DNA of 64,000 nt from Arthrobacter_H sp030452125. GTDB taxonomy: Bacteria > Actinomycetota > Actinomycetes > Actinomycetales > Micrococcaceae. The stretch lies in NCBI GenBank assembly GCA_052379645.1, contig JBQSYU010000014.1. The stretch is one strand, 5' to 3'. Below, piece by piece: positions 6,285-14,648 of the stretch. How positions within the stretch are numbered: the stretch's first letter is position 1; the number at the start of each line of letters is the position of its first letter. The translations under genes were made by a program, and so were the position numbers. The notes below the pieces were generated by a model that was not told the origin of the DNA, ran no database searches, and saw only the letters and a program-made list of their open reading frames with translations.

Positions 6285-7877
6285 TCAGGGCCCGACGGTC
6301 GGTGGCTGTTCCGGCCGCGGAGGCACCTCCACGATCAGGGGCAGACTGACCTCGAAGACCGTGGCCCCCGGTTCGCTGGCCACCGAGATGGTGCCGCCAT
6401 GGGATTCGACGATGCCGCGCACGATCGACAGGCCCAGCCCCACGGTTCCCTCGGCGCCGGAGCGGGCCCCGTCGCCCCGGGTGAACCGGGAGAAGACATG
6501 GGGCAGGAACTCCTGATCGATGCCCTGTCCGTCATCGGTGACGGTGAGGACCGCGTGGTGTCCGTCGGCGGAACGGAAGACCCCGGTTTCGATGGTGGTG
6601 CCCTCGACGGTGTGCTTGCGGGCGTTCGAAAGCAGGTTGTTCAGCACCCGGGCCAGCTGCCCAGCATCACCGCGCACGAGCACCGGTGCGTCCGGCAGGG
6701 AGAGCCGCCACTGGTGGCTCGGCGCCGCCACCTGGAAGTCCCTGGAGGTTTCCGCCGCCAACCGGGTCAGGTCCACCTCGGCCAGGGTTGGTTTCTGCCC
6801 TTCATCGAGCCGGGCCAGCAGGAGCAGGTTCTCCACCAGCGAGCCCATCCGGTGGCTTTGCGCGACCACGCGGTTCAGTGAGGTGCGTCCGTCGTCGCTG
6901 AGGTGTTCGGTGGCGGCGACGAGTTCCGAGTATCCGCGGATGGACGCCAGCGGGGTGCGCAGCTCATGGGAGGCGTCGGCGACGAAGCGGCGCATCCTGG
7001 CTTCGGATCGGCGTCGTACCTCGAGCGCCGACTCCACGTTGTCCAGCAGGGCATTCAGCGCGTGGCCCATGTTCCCCGCCTCGGTGCCGGGGTCGGCATC
7101 GGGAGTGGCGACACGTTGGGCGAGCCGGACTTCTCCGGCGTCCAGGGGAAGTGCGGCGACCGCACCGGCAACTTTCGATACGCGTTCGAACTGCAGCAGT
7201 GACCGGCGCACGATCACCGAGCCGATCAGCCCGATGGCCACGAGCCCGGAGGAGGCGACCAGCAGGATCGTCATGTCCAGGGCGAAGAGCGTGTCCCGGG
7301 TGCTCTCCACGGGCAGGCCGGTGATGAGGATGGCGCTCTTGCCATCGGCATCGGCCGTGGAGGGGGCGGCTGTGACGGCCATGAGCCGGTATTTGCCCAC
7401 GGAGAGGTCCTCGGTCACCGGGGCCGCATCGGGGGTGACCGCGGCCAACTGCTGGGCGTCGTCCTTGTTCAACTGCTGGCCCTCGCCCGTGCGCTGGTCC
7501 AGGACACCGCCAATGAGGATGGTGGTCCCGACGATCCGGGCGTTGAGCGTCCCCGAACCTTGGCCGGGGGTGTTCAGCGGGTCGGGCATCTCGCTGCCCT
7601 GGCTGCCCTTGCCGCCCTGGCTTCCCTGGCTGCCATCGAAGCTCGCCGCCCGGTTGGAGGCCTGGTGGAGTTGTTCGTCCAGCTGGCTGTAGAGGCTGTT
7701 GCTCATCACCGTATGGGTGAAGACACCGATGACCAGGCAGATCAGTGCCAGCAGGCCGATCAAGGAGGCGGAGATGCGCGAGCGCAGGGTCCATCCGTGG
7801 GTCGTCGGCGGGGTGGGAACCGGATGGTCCGGTCGTGCCGGGGGAGTCGGGCGCGCCTGGTCGGCGGGGTGGGTCAC
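6285..7877 (-). CDS. Two-component sensor histidine kinase
   Basis: A 530-residue membrane kinase. After a Pro-rich cytoplasmic start comes a membrane helix at about 36-58, an extracytoplasmic sensor domain containing a Gly/Ser/Gln low-complexity stretch (about 82-95), a second membrane helix at about 202-223, HAMP, then the HisKA box DASHELRTPLASIRGY with phospho-His near 304. The ATPase domain shows the N box (NLLSNARKHT), DDGQGI and GLGLSIVRGI. It overlaps the response-regulator gene by 4 bp (ATGA), so the pair is co-translated. The architecture resembles the TcrY/TrcS type of actinobacterial kinases; the signal is unknown. Confidence 0.92.
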   Translation of the reverse strand: MTHPADQARPTPPARPDHPVPTPPTTHGWTLRSRISASLIGLLALICLVIGVFTHTVMSNSLYSQLDEQLHQASNRAASFDGSQGSQGGKGSQGSEMPDPLNTPGQGSGTLNARIVGTTILIGGVLDQRTGEGQQLNKDDAQQLAAVTPDAAPVTEDLSVGKYRLMAVTAAPSTADADGKSAILITGLPVESTRDTLFALDMTILLVASSGLVAIGLIGSVIVRRSLLQFERVSKVAGAVAALPLDAGEVRLAQRVATPDADPGTEAGNMGHALNALLDNVESALEVRRRSEARMRRFVADASHELRTPLASIRGYSELVAATEHLSDDGRTSLNRVVAQSHRMGSLVENLLLLARLDEGQKPTLAEVDLTRLAAETSRDFQVAAPSHQWRLSLPDAPVLVRGDAGQLARVLNNLLSNARKHTVEGTTIETGVFRSADGHHAVLTVTDDGQGIDQEFLPHVFSRFTRGDGARSGAEGTVGLGLSIVRGIVESHGGTISVASEPGATVFEVSLPLIVEVPPRPEQPPTVGP

Positions 7878-8614
7878 GGTGCGGGCTTCAGGACATATCC
7901 GGCGCCACGCACGGTGTGGATCATGGGCTCCCGCCCGGCATCGATCTTCTTGCGCAGGTAGGAGATGTACAGCTCGACGATGTTGGCCTGGCCACCGAAG
8001 TCGTATTGCCAGACGCTGTCCAGGATCTGGTTCTTGGACATGACCCGGCGGGCGTTCTCCATCAGGTAGCGCAGCAGGTCGAATTCGGTGGCGGTCAGGT
8101 TCACGACCTGGCCGCTTCGGCTGACTTCACGCATGTCCATGTTCATGCTCAGGTCCCCGACGACGAGCTCGGCGGCATCGGCCTTCGCCGCACCGGAGCG
8201 TTCGACCAGCCGGTGCAGACGCAGGAGCACCTCCTCGAGGCTGAAGGGTTTGGTGACGTAGTCGTCCCCACCCAGGGACAACCCCTCGATCCGGTTCTCC
8301 ACCGCATCCTTGGCCGTCAGGAACAGGGCCGGGACCTCGGGTTGGAAAGCCCGGATCTTCCGGAGGACCTCGGGGCCCTCGAAACCCGGAAGCATCCAAT
8401 CCAGGACCAGGATGTCGGGGGAGAACGAACGGGCCTCCTGGACGGCCGAGGGGCCGTCCCCGGCCACCTTGACCTCCCACCCCAGCATGCGTGCCCCCAT
8501 GCTGACCAGTTCGGCCAGCGACGGCTCGTCATCGACGACCAGGGCCCTGATGGGGGTGCCATCGGGGTGTTCCAGCCGCGGAAGCTGGTTGGGGGAGAAC
8601 TGCGAGTTCGTCAT
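7874..8614 (-). CDS. OmpR/PhoB-family response regulator
   Basis: A 246-residue regulator with a receiver domain (VVDDEPS at about 27-32, phospho-acceptor Asp near 72 in LVLDWMLPG, conserved Lys in DYVTKPF) and a C-terminal winged-helix domain ending VRGAGYVLKPAP. It is the partner of the kinase encoded 4 bp into its 3' end. An unusual 20-residue N-terminal extension precedes the receiver. Its upstream region (8615-9215) contains several inverted repeats that could be binding sites, shared with the divergent regulator gene at 9216. Confidence 0.92.
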   Translation of the reverse strand: MTNSQFSPNQLPRLEHPDGTPIRALVVDDEPSLAELVSMGARMLGWEVKVAGDGPSAVQEARSFSPDILVLDWMLPGFEGPEVLRKIRAFQPEVPALFLTAKDAVENRIEGLSLGGDDYVTKPFSLEEVLLRLHRLVERSGAAKADAAELVVGDLSMNMDMREVSRSGQVVNLTATEFDLLRYLMENARRVMSKNQILDSVWQYDFGGQANIVELYISYLRKKIDAGREPMIHTVRGAGYVLKPAP

Positions 8615-8693
8615 ATGTCGATACTCCTCTGCACCTATAGGGCCAAGCTGGGATTCCGCTGTGACCGAGCTGTGAAGCGCTGGTTCCTACAGT

Positions 8694-8739
8694 ACCGGCG
8701 GAAGCGGCGGCTGTCCGCACGCCGGCAGCTTCCGCCGGT
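8694..8739. repeat. Inverted repeat with 12-bp perfect arms
   Basis: ACCGGCGGAAGC at 8694-8705 is repeated as its exact complement at 8728-8739, with a 22-bp GC-rich centre. It lies about 80 bp upstream of the response-regulator start. There is no T run on either side, so a regulatory hairpin or operator is more likely than a terminator. Confidence 0.6.
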
Positions 8740-8908
8740 GGGCGGATAGTCAAGCGTGTGACCCGGGTTCGGCCCTGTCACGCATAAGTATGCGTTGCAT
8801 GTTTTAGGATCATCAATCGAGTGGCCCATTGATCAGATCGAACAGTCGAATGACGGGTGCATGCCCAGACCGCATGATCCAAAGCGCTCACTTCAGAGAA
8901 GTGCATAA

Positions 8909-8924
8909 TGTGAATCACCTCACA
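8909..8924. promoter_or_regulatory. CRP/GlxR-like binding site
   Basis: TGTGA-N6-TCACA is an exact match to the consensus half-sites of CRP-family regulators (GlxR/Crp in actinobacteria). It overlaps the left edge of the 18-bp palindrome at 8922-8939 and lies midway between two divergent regulator genes. Binding is inferred from the sequence alone. Confidence 0.55.
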
Positions 8925-8939
8925 AATTCATGAATTTGT
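8922..8939. promoter_or_regulatory. 18-bp perfect palindrome, candidate operator
   Basis: ACAAATTCA followed directly by TGAATTTGT forms a perfect 18-bp palindrome in an AT-rich stretch of otherwise GC-rich DNA. The candidate ligands are the two flanking OmpR-type regulators, although these usually prefer direct repeats, or an unlinked dimeric repressor. Confidence 0.5.
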
Positions 8940-9215
8940 CTCAGTATGTGGACAAGTGCGATGAATATTACTTGCGGGTTCGAATTATTACGGCAACACT
9001 AGGTCTCGTGAACATCGATCCAGCAGCACTTGCGGCCCCCGGCCCCCGTTGGGGCCATGGTGTCGGACGTGCGCGCAGCTGTTGTCGAATGTCGGCCTAG
9101 TTTCTTCCCACCTCCAGAAGATCCGAAGCACGGATGAACCGCACGCCACGACCATGGCGTCGGCCAGCCGAACCAGACAGTTCACCGACTTTTCGCACAG
9201 TTAGAGGTTCCACCA

Positions 9216-10028
9216 ATGTCCGTTACGTCCGGATACGTCCACATCTCCATCCGCAACGCCCAGAACCGCGCCGCTGCTGCCCAGCGCCAGGGCGCCGGCC
9301 ACGGTGAATACGGGGCGCCCCAGGGATATCGCCAGCTGCACGCCGTCCCCTCCCCGCAGGACCACCCGCCGATGACCGCCCCGACCCCGGTCGTTGCCGG
9401 CAACGGAACCCCCGGACCGCAGTCGGTGGACCGGGACACCGAGGCCCGTGGATTCGTCCTCTATGTCGGTCTCGACGAGGCGACGGCCCAGGAACAGGGC
9501 ACGTCGCTGGGCAAGCTGGCCACCCAGGTCCGTGCCTTCCTGCAGACCCTCTCGCCCAACGCCCAGACCCATGCCGCCGTCGCGCTGGCTCCGGCAAACG
9601 CCCCCGGGGAGAGCATCGACGTCGTGCGCCAGGCGCTGGGGGACCCCACGGTCGCCCGCCGGCCGCGCGGTGAGGTCATCCGCCACCAGCCGGCCGCCTC
9701 GCGTCCCTCGGGCGTGTTGATCGACCTCTCGCGCCGAGAGGTCCACCTGGACGGGGAAACGCTGAACCTCACGTTCAAGGAATTCGAGCTGCTCAACTAT
9801 CTGGTGGAGAACGGGGCGCGCACCGTCGGCCGCGACGAGCTGCTGAGCAGCCTCTGGCGCAATGCCGAGGAGGTGCCGAATGAACGCACCATCGACGTGC
9901 ACATCCGTCGCCTGCGCTCCAAGCTGGGACGTCTGGCCAATACGGTACGTACCGTCCGTGGCCAGGGCTACCGCTTCTACGAGCACCCCGAGGTCATCGT
10001 CTGGGCCGCACCGGAATACAGCATCTGA
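9216..10028 (+). CDS. Orphan winged-helix transcriptional regulator (OmpR/PhoB DNA-binding domain)
   Basis: A 270-residue protein. Residues 1-75 are polar, Gln/Pro-rich and probably disordered; 75-150 may form a small domain of unknown type (GFVLYVGLDEATAQ); the C-terminal 100 residues are an OmpR-type DNA-binding domain (LIDLSRREVHLDGE, LTFKEFELLNYLVENGARTVGRDELLSSLW, RTVRGQGYRFYE). It has no receiver Asp motif, so it is not a classical response regulator. ATG 9216 has an AGAGG ribosome-binding site. A strong hairpin follows the gene. The target genes are unknown. Confidence 0.82.
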   Translation: MSVTSGYVHISIRNAQNRAAAAQRQGAGHGEYGAPQGYRQLHAVPSPQDHPPMTAPTPVVAGNGTPGPQSVDRDTEARGFVLYVGLDEATAQEQGTSLGKLATQVRAFLQTLSPNAQTHAAVALAPANAPGESIDVVRQALGDPTVARRPRGEVIRHQPAASRPSGVLIDLSRREVHLDGETLNLTFKEFELLNYLVENGARTVGRDELLSSLWRNAEEVPNERTIDVHIRRLRSKLGRLANTVRTVRGQGYRFYEHPEVIVWAAPEYSI

Positions 10029-10042
10029 TTCCTGCTCCATCC

Positions 10043-10079
10043 ACGACGGCGGCGCCTGCTAGAGGGGCGCCGCCGTCGT
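10043..10079. terminator. GC-rich hairpin after the winged-helix regulator
   Basis: Perfect 14-bp arms (ACGACGGCGGCGCC and its complement) separated by 9 bp lie 15 bp after the stop codon. There is no clear T run, as is common for actinobacterial terminators. Confidence 0.65.
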
Positions 10080-10108
10080 CGTTCCTGCGTGGCCCCTAAG
10101 CTGGAGGC

Positions 10109-10633
10109 ATGAGCCAGCACCACCTGAAACGCCTGATGCTCCTGCGCCACGCCAAATCCGATTTCCCCTTCGGCATCGAGGACCATGATCGGCCCCTGGC
10201 CACCCGGGGCAACCGCCAAGCCCCGTTCGCCGGGGCCTGGATGGTGAAGAACGGCTGGGTTCCGGATTCCATCCTGTGCTCGGATGCACTCCGTGCCCGG
10301 TCGACCTGCGCCTGGGTGTCCAGTGAGCTGGGGGAGAAGGGCCCGACGCCGTATCTGGATTCACGGGTCTACGGCGCCTCCGCCACGCAGCTGGTATCGG
10401 TGATCAACGAAACGCCGGAGACGGTGGGCACCTTGCTGGTGATCGGGCATCTGCCCACGGTCCAGGAGGTGGCCATGGCCCTGGCCTCGGTGGATTCCGA
10501 GGAGGAACCGGTCATGGAGCTGGCCACGCGGTACCCGACGCTGGGGCTGACCCTGCTGGAGACGGTCACACCCTGGGCCGAGCTCGATGGCCGTGATGCC
10601 CGGGTGAGTGGGTTCGTCGTTCCCCGGGAGTGA
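10109..10633 (+). CDS. SixA-like histidine phosphatase
   Basis: A 174-residue member of the histidine phosphatase superfamily. The catalytic RH motif is in LMLLRHAKSDFP, the second conserved His in LLVIGHLPTV, and DRPLATRGNRQA matches the SixA subgroup. In other bacteria SixA removes phosphate from histidine phospho-transfer proteins; the substrate here is unknown. It is preceded by a hairpin and has its own start; the convergent TetR gene ends 11 bp after its stop. Confidence 0.85.
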   Translation: MSQHHLKRLMLLRHAKSDFPFGIEDHDRPLATRGNRQAPFAGAWMVKNGWVPDSILCSDALRARSTCAWVSSELGEKGPTPYLDSRVYGASATQLVSVINETPETVGTLLVIGHLPTVQEVAMALASVDSEEEPVMELATRYPTLGLTLLETVTPWAELDGRDARVSGFVVPRE

Positions 10634-10643
10634 GGCCCGCTGC

Positions 10644-11282
10644 TCAGGCCACGCCGGTGAAGGCGCTGACGGCCTGCACGCAGGTGGCGATGCTCCGTTC
10701 GGGGTGGAATACATGGCGGTCGCGTCCGATGATCAGGACCGCCCCGAAGACGGCGGTGGCCATCGCCTCCCGGTCGGTGGCCCCCAGTCCCGGGTGGTTC
10801 CCCGTGGAGTACAGGCGGTCCAGTGCCTCCCGGATGACCCCGATGATCTCCCCGCGCAAGGTGGCCAGCGTCTCGCCCCAATCGCTGGGGGACTGCCACT
10901 GCTCGCTGATCCACAGTTGGGCGAAGGAGGGGTATTCGTCCATGAATTCCAGGGAGGCGGCCACCATGTCCCGGAAGCCCGAGGCCGGGTCCGGGTCGGC
11001 CGTGCCCTTCTCCAGCCGTTCGAAGAGCACATCGGCGCCGAAGCGCATCAGCTGGCCGATCAATTGGGCCTTCGACCCGAAATTATAGTAGACCGTTCCC
11101 TTGGAGACCCCGGCGGCGGCGGCGATCTCGTCGACCGTCACCCGGTGGTGTCCCCGGTCGCCGATCAGGTTCATCGAGGCTTCGAAGAGCCGGTGCTTGG
11201 AATCGGTGGCCCGCACCCGCCGGCGAGTGGTTTCGGCGAAGTCCGCGGCCTCCTGCAGGGGCTCGCTGAAGGCGGCGCTCAT
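10644..11282 (-). CDS. TetR-family repressor of the YhgE operon
   Basis: A 212-residue TetR-type protein with the DNA-binding helix-turn-helix VTVDEIAAAAGVSKGTVYYNF near the N-terminus and a helical ligand domain. ATG 11282 overlaps the stop of the YhgE/Pip gene (ATGA); a frame extending upstream is not needed. It is the last gene of a three-gene operon whose promoter region carries an 18-bp palindrome typical of TetR operators (14194-14211), so autorepression of the whole operon is likely. The inducing ligand is unknown. Confidence 0.9.
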   Translation of the reverse strand: MSAAFSEPLQEAADFAETTRRRVRATDSKHRLFEASMNLIGDRGHHRVTVDEIAAAAGVSKGTVYYNFGSKAQLIGQLMRFGADVLFERLEKGTADPDPASGFRDMVAASLEFMDEYPSFAQLWISEQWQSPSDWGETLATLRGEIIGVIREALDRLYSTGNHPGLGATDREAMATAVFGAVLIIGRDRHVFHPERSIATCVQAVSAFTGVA

Positions 11283-13534
11283 GCCGAGAGCTCCGGATGC
11301 AAGGTCTTCAGCGTCCACGTCTTGCCCCGGTGGACCGCGAGGAAGCTCATGAGCAGTCCGATGGCCGCGTAGCCCAGCAGGGCCAGCACCAGCGGGGCGA
11401 GTCCCTCGAGCGAGGCCCCGTACATCAGGTGGCGCAGCCCGGTGATCACATGTCCCATGGGCAGCAGGTTATGGGCCACATGCAGTGGCTCGGGGGTGGT
11501 CTCCCAGGGGAAGGTGCCTCCCGCGGAGACCAGTTGGAGGACCAGCAGCACGAGCACCACGAGCTTGCCGGGGGTGCCCAGCAGGGCACAGATGCCCTGG
11601 ACGATGGCGGTGAAGGCGATGCTCGCCATCAGGAACAACCCCCAGGTCAGCCAGGGGTGGGCCGTTTGCAGGCCGAGTCCGAAGAGCACCACGCCGTAGA
11701 GCACCGTCGCCTGCAGCATCGACAGGAACACGAAGGGGAGCCACCCGCCGATCGCGATCTTCCAGGACGCCGCATTGGAGGCCAGGGCGCGTTGGGTGAC
11801 CGGGCGCATGATCTGGACCAGGATGAAGGCGCCGATCCAGACGGCGAGCGTCATGAAGAAGGGGGCCAGGCCCTCGCCGTAGGTTCCTGCGCTGGCCTGG
11901 TCCGCCCGATCCACCGAGACCGGGTCGCCGATGACGTTGGAGACCTGCGTCTTTTGCTCGTCGGTGGGGTTGGGGACCTCCTTCGTCCCGTCGCTCAGCT
12001 TCCCGGCCAGGGTCCCGGAACCGTCGACCAGTTGGTCGGCACCGGATCCCAGATCGTTGACGCCCTCGCGCAGATCCGCGGTGCCACCGGTCAGGGTCCC
12101 GGTCCCCTCCACGAGCGAGGCCGCACCGCCGTCGAGCTTCTGGGCCCCGGCCAGGGCGTCCCGCTGCCCGTCCAGCAGGGTGTTGGCCCCGCTGGCGAGC
12201 TTCCCGGAAGCGGCGGAGAGCTGCTGGGCGCCGTCCGCGGCGTCGGAGACCCCGTTGGCCAGGGCCTGTGAGGAGTCCGCGAGGGTATCGGTGCCCGAGG
12301 CCAGGGAGCCCAGTCCGCCACTGAGTTTCTTGGCGCCGTCGGCGACCTGGCGGGAGCCGGTGCCCAGTTTGTCGATATTTGCCTTGGCGTTGGCCAGATC
12401 CTTCCTGGTCTTCTCCGCCTCCGCGGTCACTCCGGTATCGGCGCCCAGTTTCTTCACGGATTTGCGGGCCTCCGCGGCGTCTTCCTTCGTGATGACGTCG
12501 TCCTTGATCAGCTGGTCCACGGTGCCGTCCAGGCGGGACTGGGCGTCCTTCTCCAGGGCGGTGATGGTATCCGCAGCGTTGTCGACCTTGGCGCTGAGCT
12601 GTTCATTGCCGTCGGCGACCTGTTCCGCGCCGGCCGCCAGTTCCTTGCCGGCACTATTGGCCGAGGCGGCACCATCGGCGAGTTGGCGGGTCTTCTGTGG
12701 CAATTGGGCGGTCTTGGACTTCATGGTGCCCAGCCCCGAGGCAAGCTCGTCGGCGCCTCCCTGGAGCTGGCCCGCCCCGTTGGCCAGCTTCCCGGTCCCG
12801 GCGACCAGCTTCTGCTGCCCGTCGATCAGGGAGGAGGTCCCGCTCTTGAGCTGACGGGCCCCGTCGTCGAGCTTATTCGCGCCGGAATCCAACTGCTTGG
12901 CCCCGTCGGCGAGGGTTCCCACGCCCTCGTCGAGCTTGACGGTGCCATCGTGGAGTTCATCCGCCCCGTCGGCCGCCTTGGCCATCTGGGAGTGGATGCG
13001 CCCGAAGCCGGTCAGCAGGGTGTCCGCGGTTTCGGTGCCGACCTCCTGGGCGACCGTGTTGTGGACCTCCCCGGCGAGCTTATCGGCGAAGGTGCCGACC
13101 ATGTAGTTGTTGGCGTCGTTGGTGGTGACCTCCAGGATCGCCTGTTTCGCGGCGTCGAAGTCCTCGGGGGAGGCGAGGTTCTTGGAGAAGTCGGCGGGGA
13201 TGGTCATGGCGAAGGCGTATTCGCCGGTCCGCACCCCTTCTTCGGCGGCTTCCTCGGAGTCCACGACGTTCCATCCGAAGGTCGCGTCCTCCAGCAGGGA
13301 CTCCACGACCTCGTCCCCGACGTGCAGGTCCTTGCCGTCCTGCTGGGAGCCCTGGTCCTCGTTGACCAGTGCCACCTTGACGTTGTCCAGGTTGGAGTAC
13401 GGATCCCAGTTCGCGTACAGGTACAGGGCGCCATAGAGCAGGGGGACCAGGGTCATGGCGATGATCGCCATCCACGGCAGGACGCCGCTGGTCATGCGCT
13501 TGAGCTCGGACAGGGCCAGGCGAAGGGTGGTCAT
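11279..13534 (-). CDS. YhgE/Pip-type membrane protein
   Basis: A 751-residue membrane protein. One helix near residues 15-38 (GVLPWMAIIAMTLVPLLYGALYL) is followed by the family motif NWDPYSNLDNVKVALVNED, then a long extracytoplasmic region (about 90-520) built from repeats of roughly 7-14 residues of the form L-x-[DS]-G-x-x-x-L, and about six C-terminal helices of ABC-2 type. Such proteins include the phage-infection protein Pip and YhgE. ATG 13534 overlaps the preceding ATPase stop (ATGA); the longer frame to 13597 has no support. It probably works with the linked ABC-like protein; the substrate is unknown. Confidence 0.88.
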   Translation of the reverse strand: MTTLRLALSELKRMTSGVLPWMAIIAMTLVPLLYGALYLYANWDPYSNLDNVKVALVNEDQGSQQDGKDLHVGDEVVESLLEDATFGWNVVDSEEAAEEGVRTGEYAFAMTIPADFSKNLASPEDFDAAKQAILEVTTNDANNYMVGTFADKLAGEVHNTVAQEVGTETADTLLTGFGRIHSQMAKAADGADELHDGTVKLDEGVGTLADGAKQLDSGANKLDDGARQLKSGTSSLIDGQQKLVAGTGKLANGAGQLQGGADELASGLGTMKSKTAQLPQKTRQLADGAASANSAGKELAAGAEQVADGNEQLSAKVDNAADTITALEKDAQSRLDGTVDQLIKDDVITKEDAAEARKSVKKLGADTGVTAEAEKTRKDLANAKANIDKLGTGSRQVADGAKKLSGGLGSLASGTDTLADSSQALANGVSDAADGAQQLSAASGKLASGANTLLDGQRDALAGAQKLDGGAASLVEGTGTLTGGTADLREGVNDLGSGADQLVDGSGTLAGKLSDGTKEVPNPTDEQKTQVSNVIGDPVSVDRADQASAGTYGEGLAPFFMTLAVWIGAFILVQIMRPVTQRALASNAASWKIAIGGWLPFVFLSMLQATVLYGVVLFGLGLQTAHPWLTWGLFLMASIAFTAIVQGICALLGTPGKLVVLVLLVLQLVSAGGTFPWETTPEPLHVAHNLLPMGHVITGLRHLMYGASLEGLAPLVLALLGYAAIGLLMSFLAVHRGKTWTLKTLHPELSA

Positions 13535-14178
13535 TCGGGGGACTCCGTGGGGTGGGGGAGGTTGTTGGCGCCGGCTTCGGCCACCGGTCCGGTCCATTCA
13601 TCGGGGACGGTGCGGACGACGGCGACGATCGCCGGTTGGCGGCGGCCGGCTGCGGTCTGTTCCAGATGGGCGACCCATTCACCGTCGTTGATGCCATGGC
13701 GATCGGGGGTGTCGAAGATCAGCAAGGAGATGTCGTGCCCCTCCAGGGCCAGATGCGTGAGGATCCTCTGGCGGTCCAGGGGATCGATGGCGTCGACGAA
13801 TTCACCGGCCAGGTGGGTGATGCGGTGGCGTTCGAGCCATGAATCGATGCTGCTGCGGCGCCAAAAGGGTCCGGGGTGCAGGGCCAGGTCCTCGGAGACC
13901 AGATCCCTGACCTTCAGGTGGGCCTCGGGTTCGTTGATCTCGGGGGAGTCGACGAGCATGCTGATGCCACGGACCGTGTCCAGGGCGGGGTCGCCTTCCC
14001 AGGCCACCGTGCCGGCGTCGGGGCGCATGCGGGCGCTGAGGGCCAGGGCCAGGGCGGTGCGGGTGGTCTGTGGTTCGGCGTGGACCAGCAGCAGTTCGCC
14101 GGAGGCGACCTTGAGGCTGGTGGGGTCCAGGAGCGGCGCGTGGCGGCCCTTGATGGATAGTTCGTCGGCGATGAGCAC
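13531..14178 (-). CDS. Degenerate ABC-type ATPase paired with YhgE
   Basis: A 215-residue protein with the outline of an ABC ATP-binding subunit: ISIKG start region, SGELLLVHAEPQTTRTALALAL where the P-loop should be, a VAWEGD strand, and LLIFDTPD in the Walker B position. The P-loop lacks the canonical glycines and Lys (A-E-P-Q-T-T-R-T), the LSGGQ signature is replaced by a DPLDRQR segment, and the catalytic Glu after Walker B is Thr. It is therefore probably inactive or atypical. It starts at GTG 14178, only 15 bp from the putative TetR operator, and is the first gene of the operon. Confidence 0.75.
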   Translation of the reverse strand: MLIADELSIKGRHAPLLDPTSLKVASGELLLVHAEPQTTRTALALALSARMRPDAGTVAWEGDPALDTVRGISMLVDSPEINEPEAHLKVRDLVSEDLALHPGPFWRRSSIDSWLERHRITHLAGEFVDAIDPLDRQRILTHLALEGHDISLLIFDTPDRHGINDGEWVAHLEQTAAGRRQPAIVAVVRTVPDEWTGPVAEAGANNLPHPTESPE

Positions 14179-14193
14179 TTCACCATGCTAATC

Positions 14194-14211
14194 GAACTGA
14201 CCGGTCAGTTC
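14194..14211. promoter_or_regulatory. 18-bp perfect palindrome, putative TetR operator
   Basis: GAACTGACC followed by GGTCAGTTC is a perfect 18-bp palindrome located 15 bp upstream of the first gene of the ABC/YhgE/TetR operon. Size, symmetry and position are those of a TetR-family operator. Confidence 0.8.
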
Positions 14212-14254
14212 AATTAGAGGCGTCGTGGTTCTCGTCGCATGAGGGGGCGGGCAC

Positions 14255-14283
14255 AAAAAAACCCCGTCGAAACGGGGTTTTTT
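14255..14283 (-). terminator. Terminator of tRNA-Arg(ACG)
   Basis: 12-bp arms (AAAAAACCCCGT and complement) with a CGAA tetraloop lie directly after the tRNA 3' end; on the minus strand the hairpin ends in a T run, a textbook intrinsic terminator. Confidence 0.9.
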
Positions 14284-14287
14284 CGTA

Positions 14288-14364
<77 letters not shown>

Positions 14365-14396
14365 TTGGTCTGCGACACCGCCGCTGACCTCGAATA

Positions 14397-14424
14397 ACTA
14401 TACAGACAGTTGGCGGCGTCGCAA
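14397..14424 (-). promoter_or_regulatory. Promoter of tRNA-Arg(ACG)
   Basis: On the minus strand TTGCGA and TATAGT are spaced by 16 bp, ending about 30 bp before the tRNA 5' end, a good match to a housekeeping sigma promoter. Confidence 0.6.
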
Positions 14425-14485
14425 AATCGGGGCCGGCCTCGACCGGGTGGCCCCCGGGGAGCCTCAAGCCAACTATACCGGTCTA

Positions 14486-14501
14486 CGTGACCTTAGTCAC
14501 A
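14486..14501. promoter_or_regulatory. CRP/GlxR-like site upstream of pckG
   Basis: CGTGA-N6-TCACA differs by one base from the CRP-family consensus and lies about 150 bp upstream of the PEP carboxykinase gene, in the 284-bp space shared with tRNA-Arg. Control of a gluconeogenic gene by a cAMP-responsive regulator is plausible; it is inferred from sequence. Confidence 0.5.
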
Positions 14502-14648
14502 ATAGGGTATGGTGAAACCCCGAGAATCCGCGGATGGACGGCGGTCGAGTCCCCGACCGGGGAGGGAAGCGATCCGCGTCACCTCCGGAGCGGAGCGGCC
14601 CCGTCCTAGCATCGAGGGACCAGTACAAGCCCAATGGAGGGAATGGAC

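Larger units (their letters stand above)
8615..9215. other. 600-bp divergent control region rich in inverted repeats
   Basis: No convincing gene is seen here; the short frames have no ribosome-binding site and poor composition. The middle part (about 8780-9000) is noticeably AT-rich. It holds a 12-bp inverted repeat (8694-8739), a CACTTC/GAAGTG repeat (8889-8903), a CRP-like site (8909-8924) and an 18-bp perfect palindrome (8922-8939). It separates the response regulator from the orphan winged-helix gene. Confidence 0.6.
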
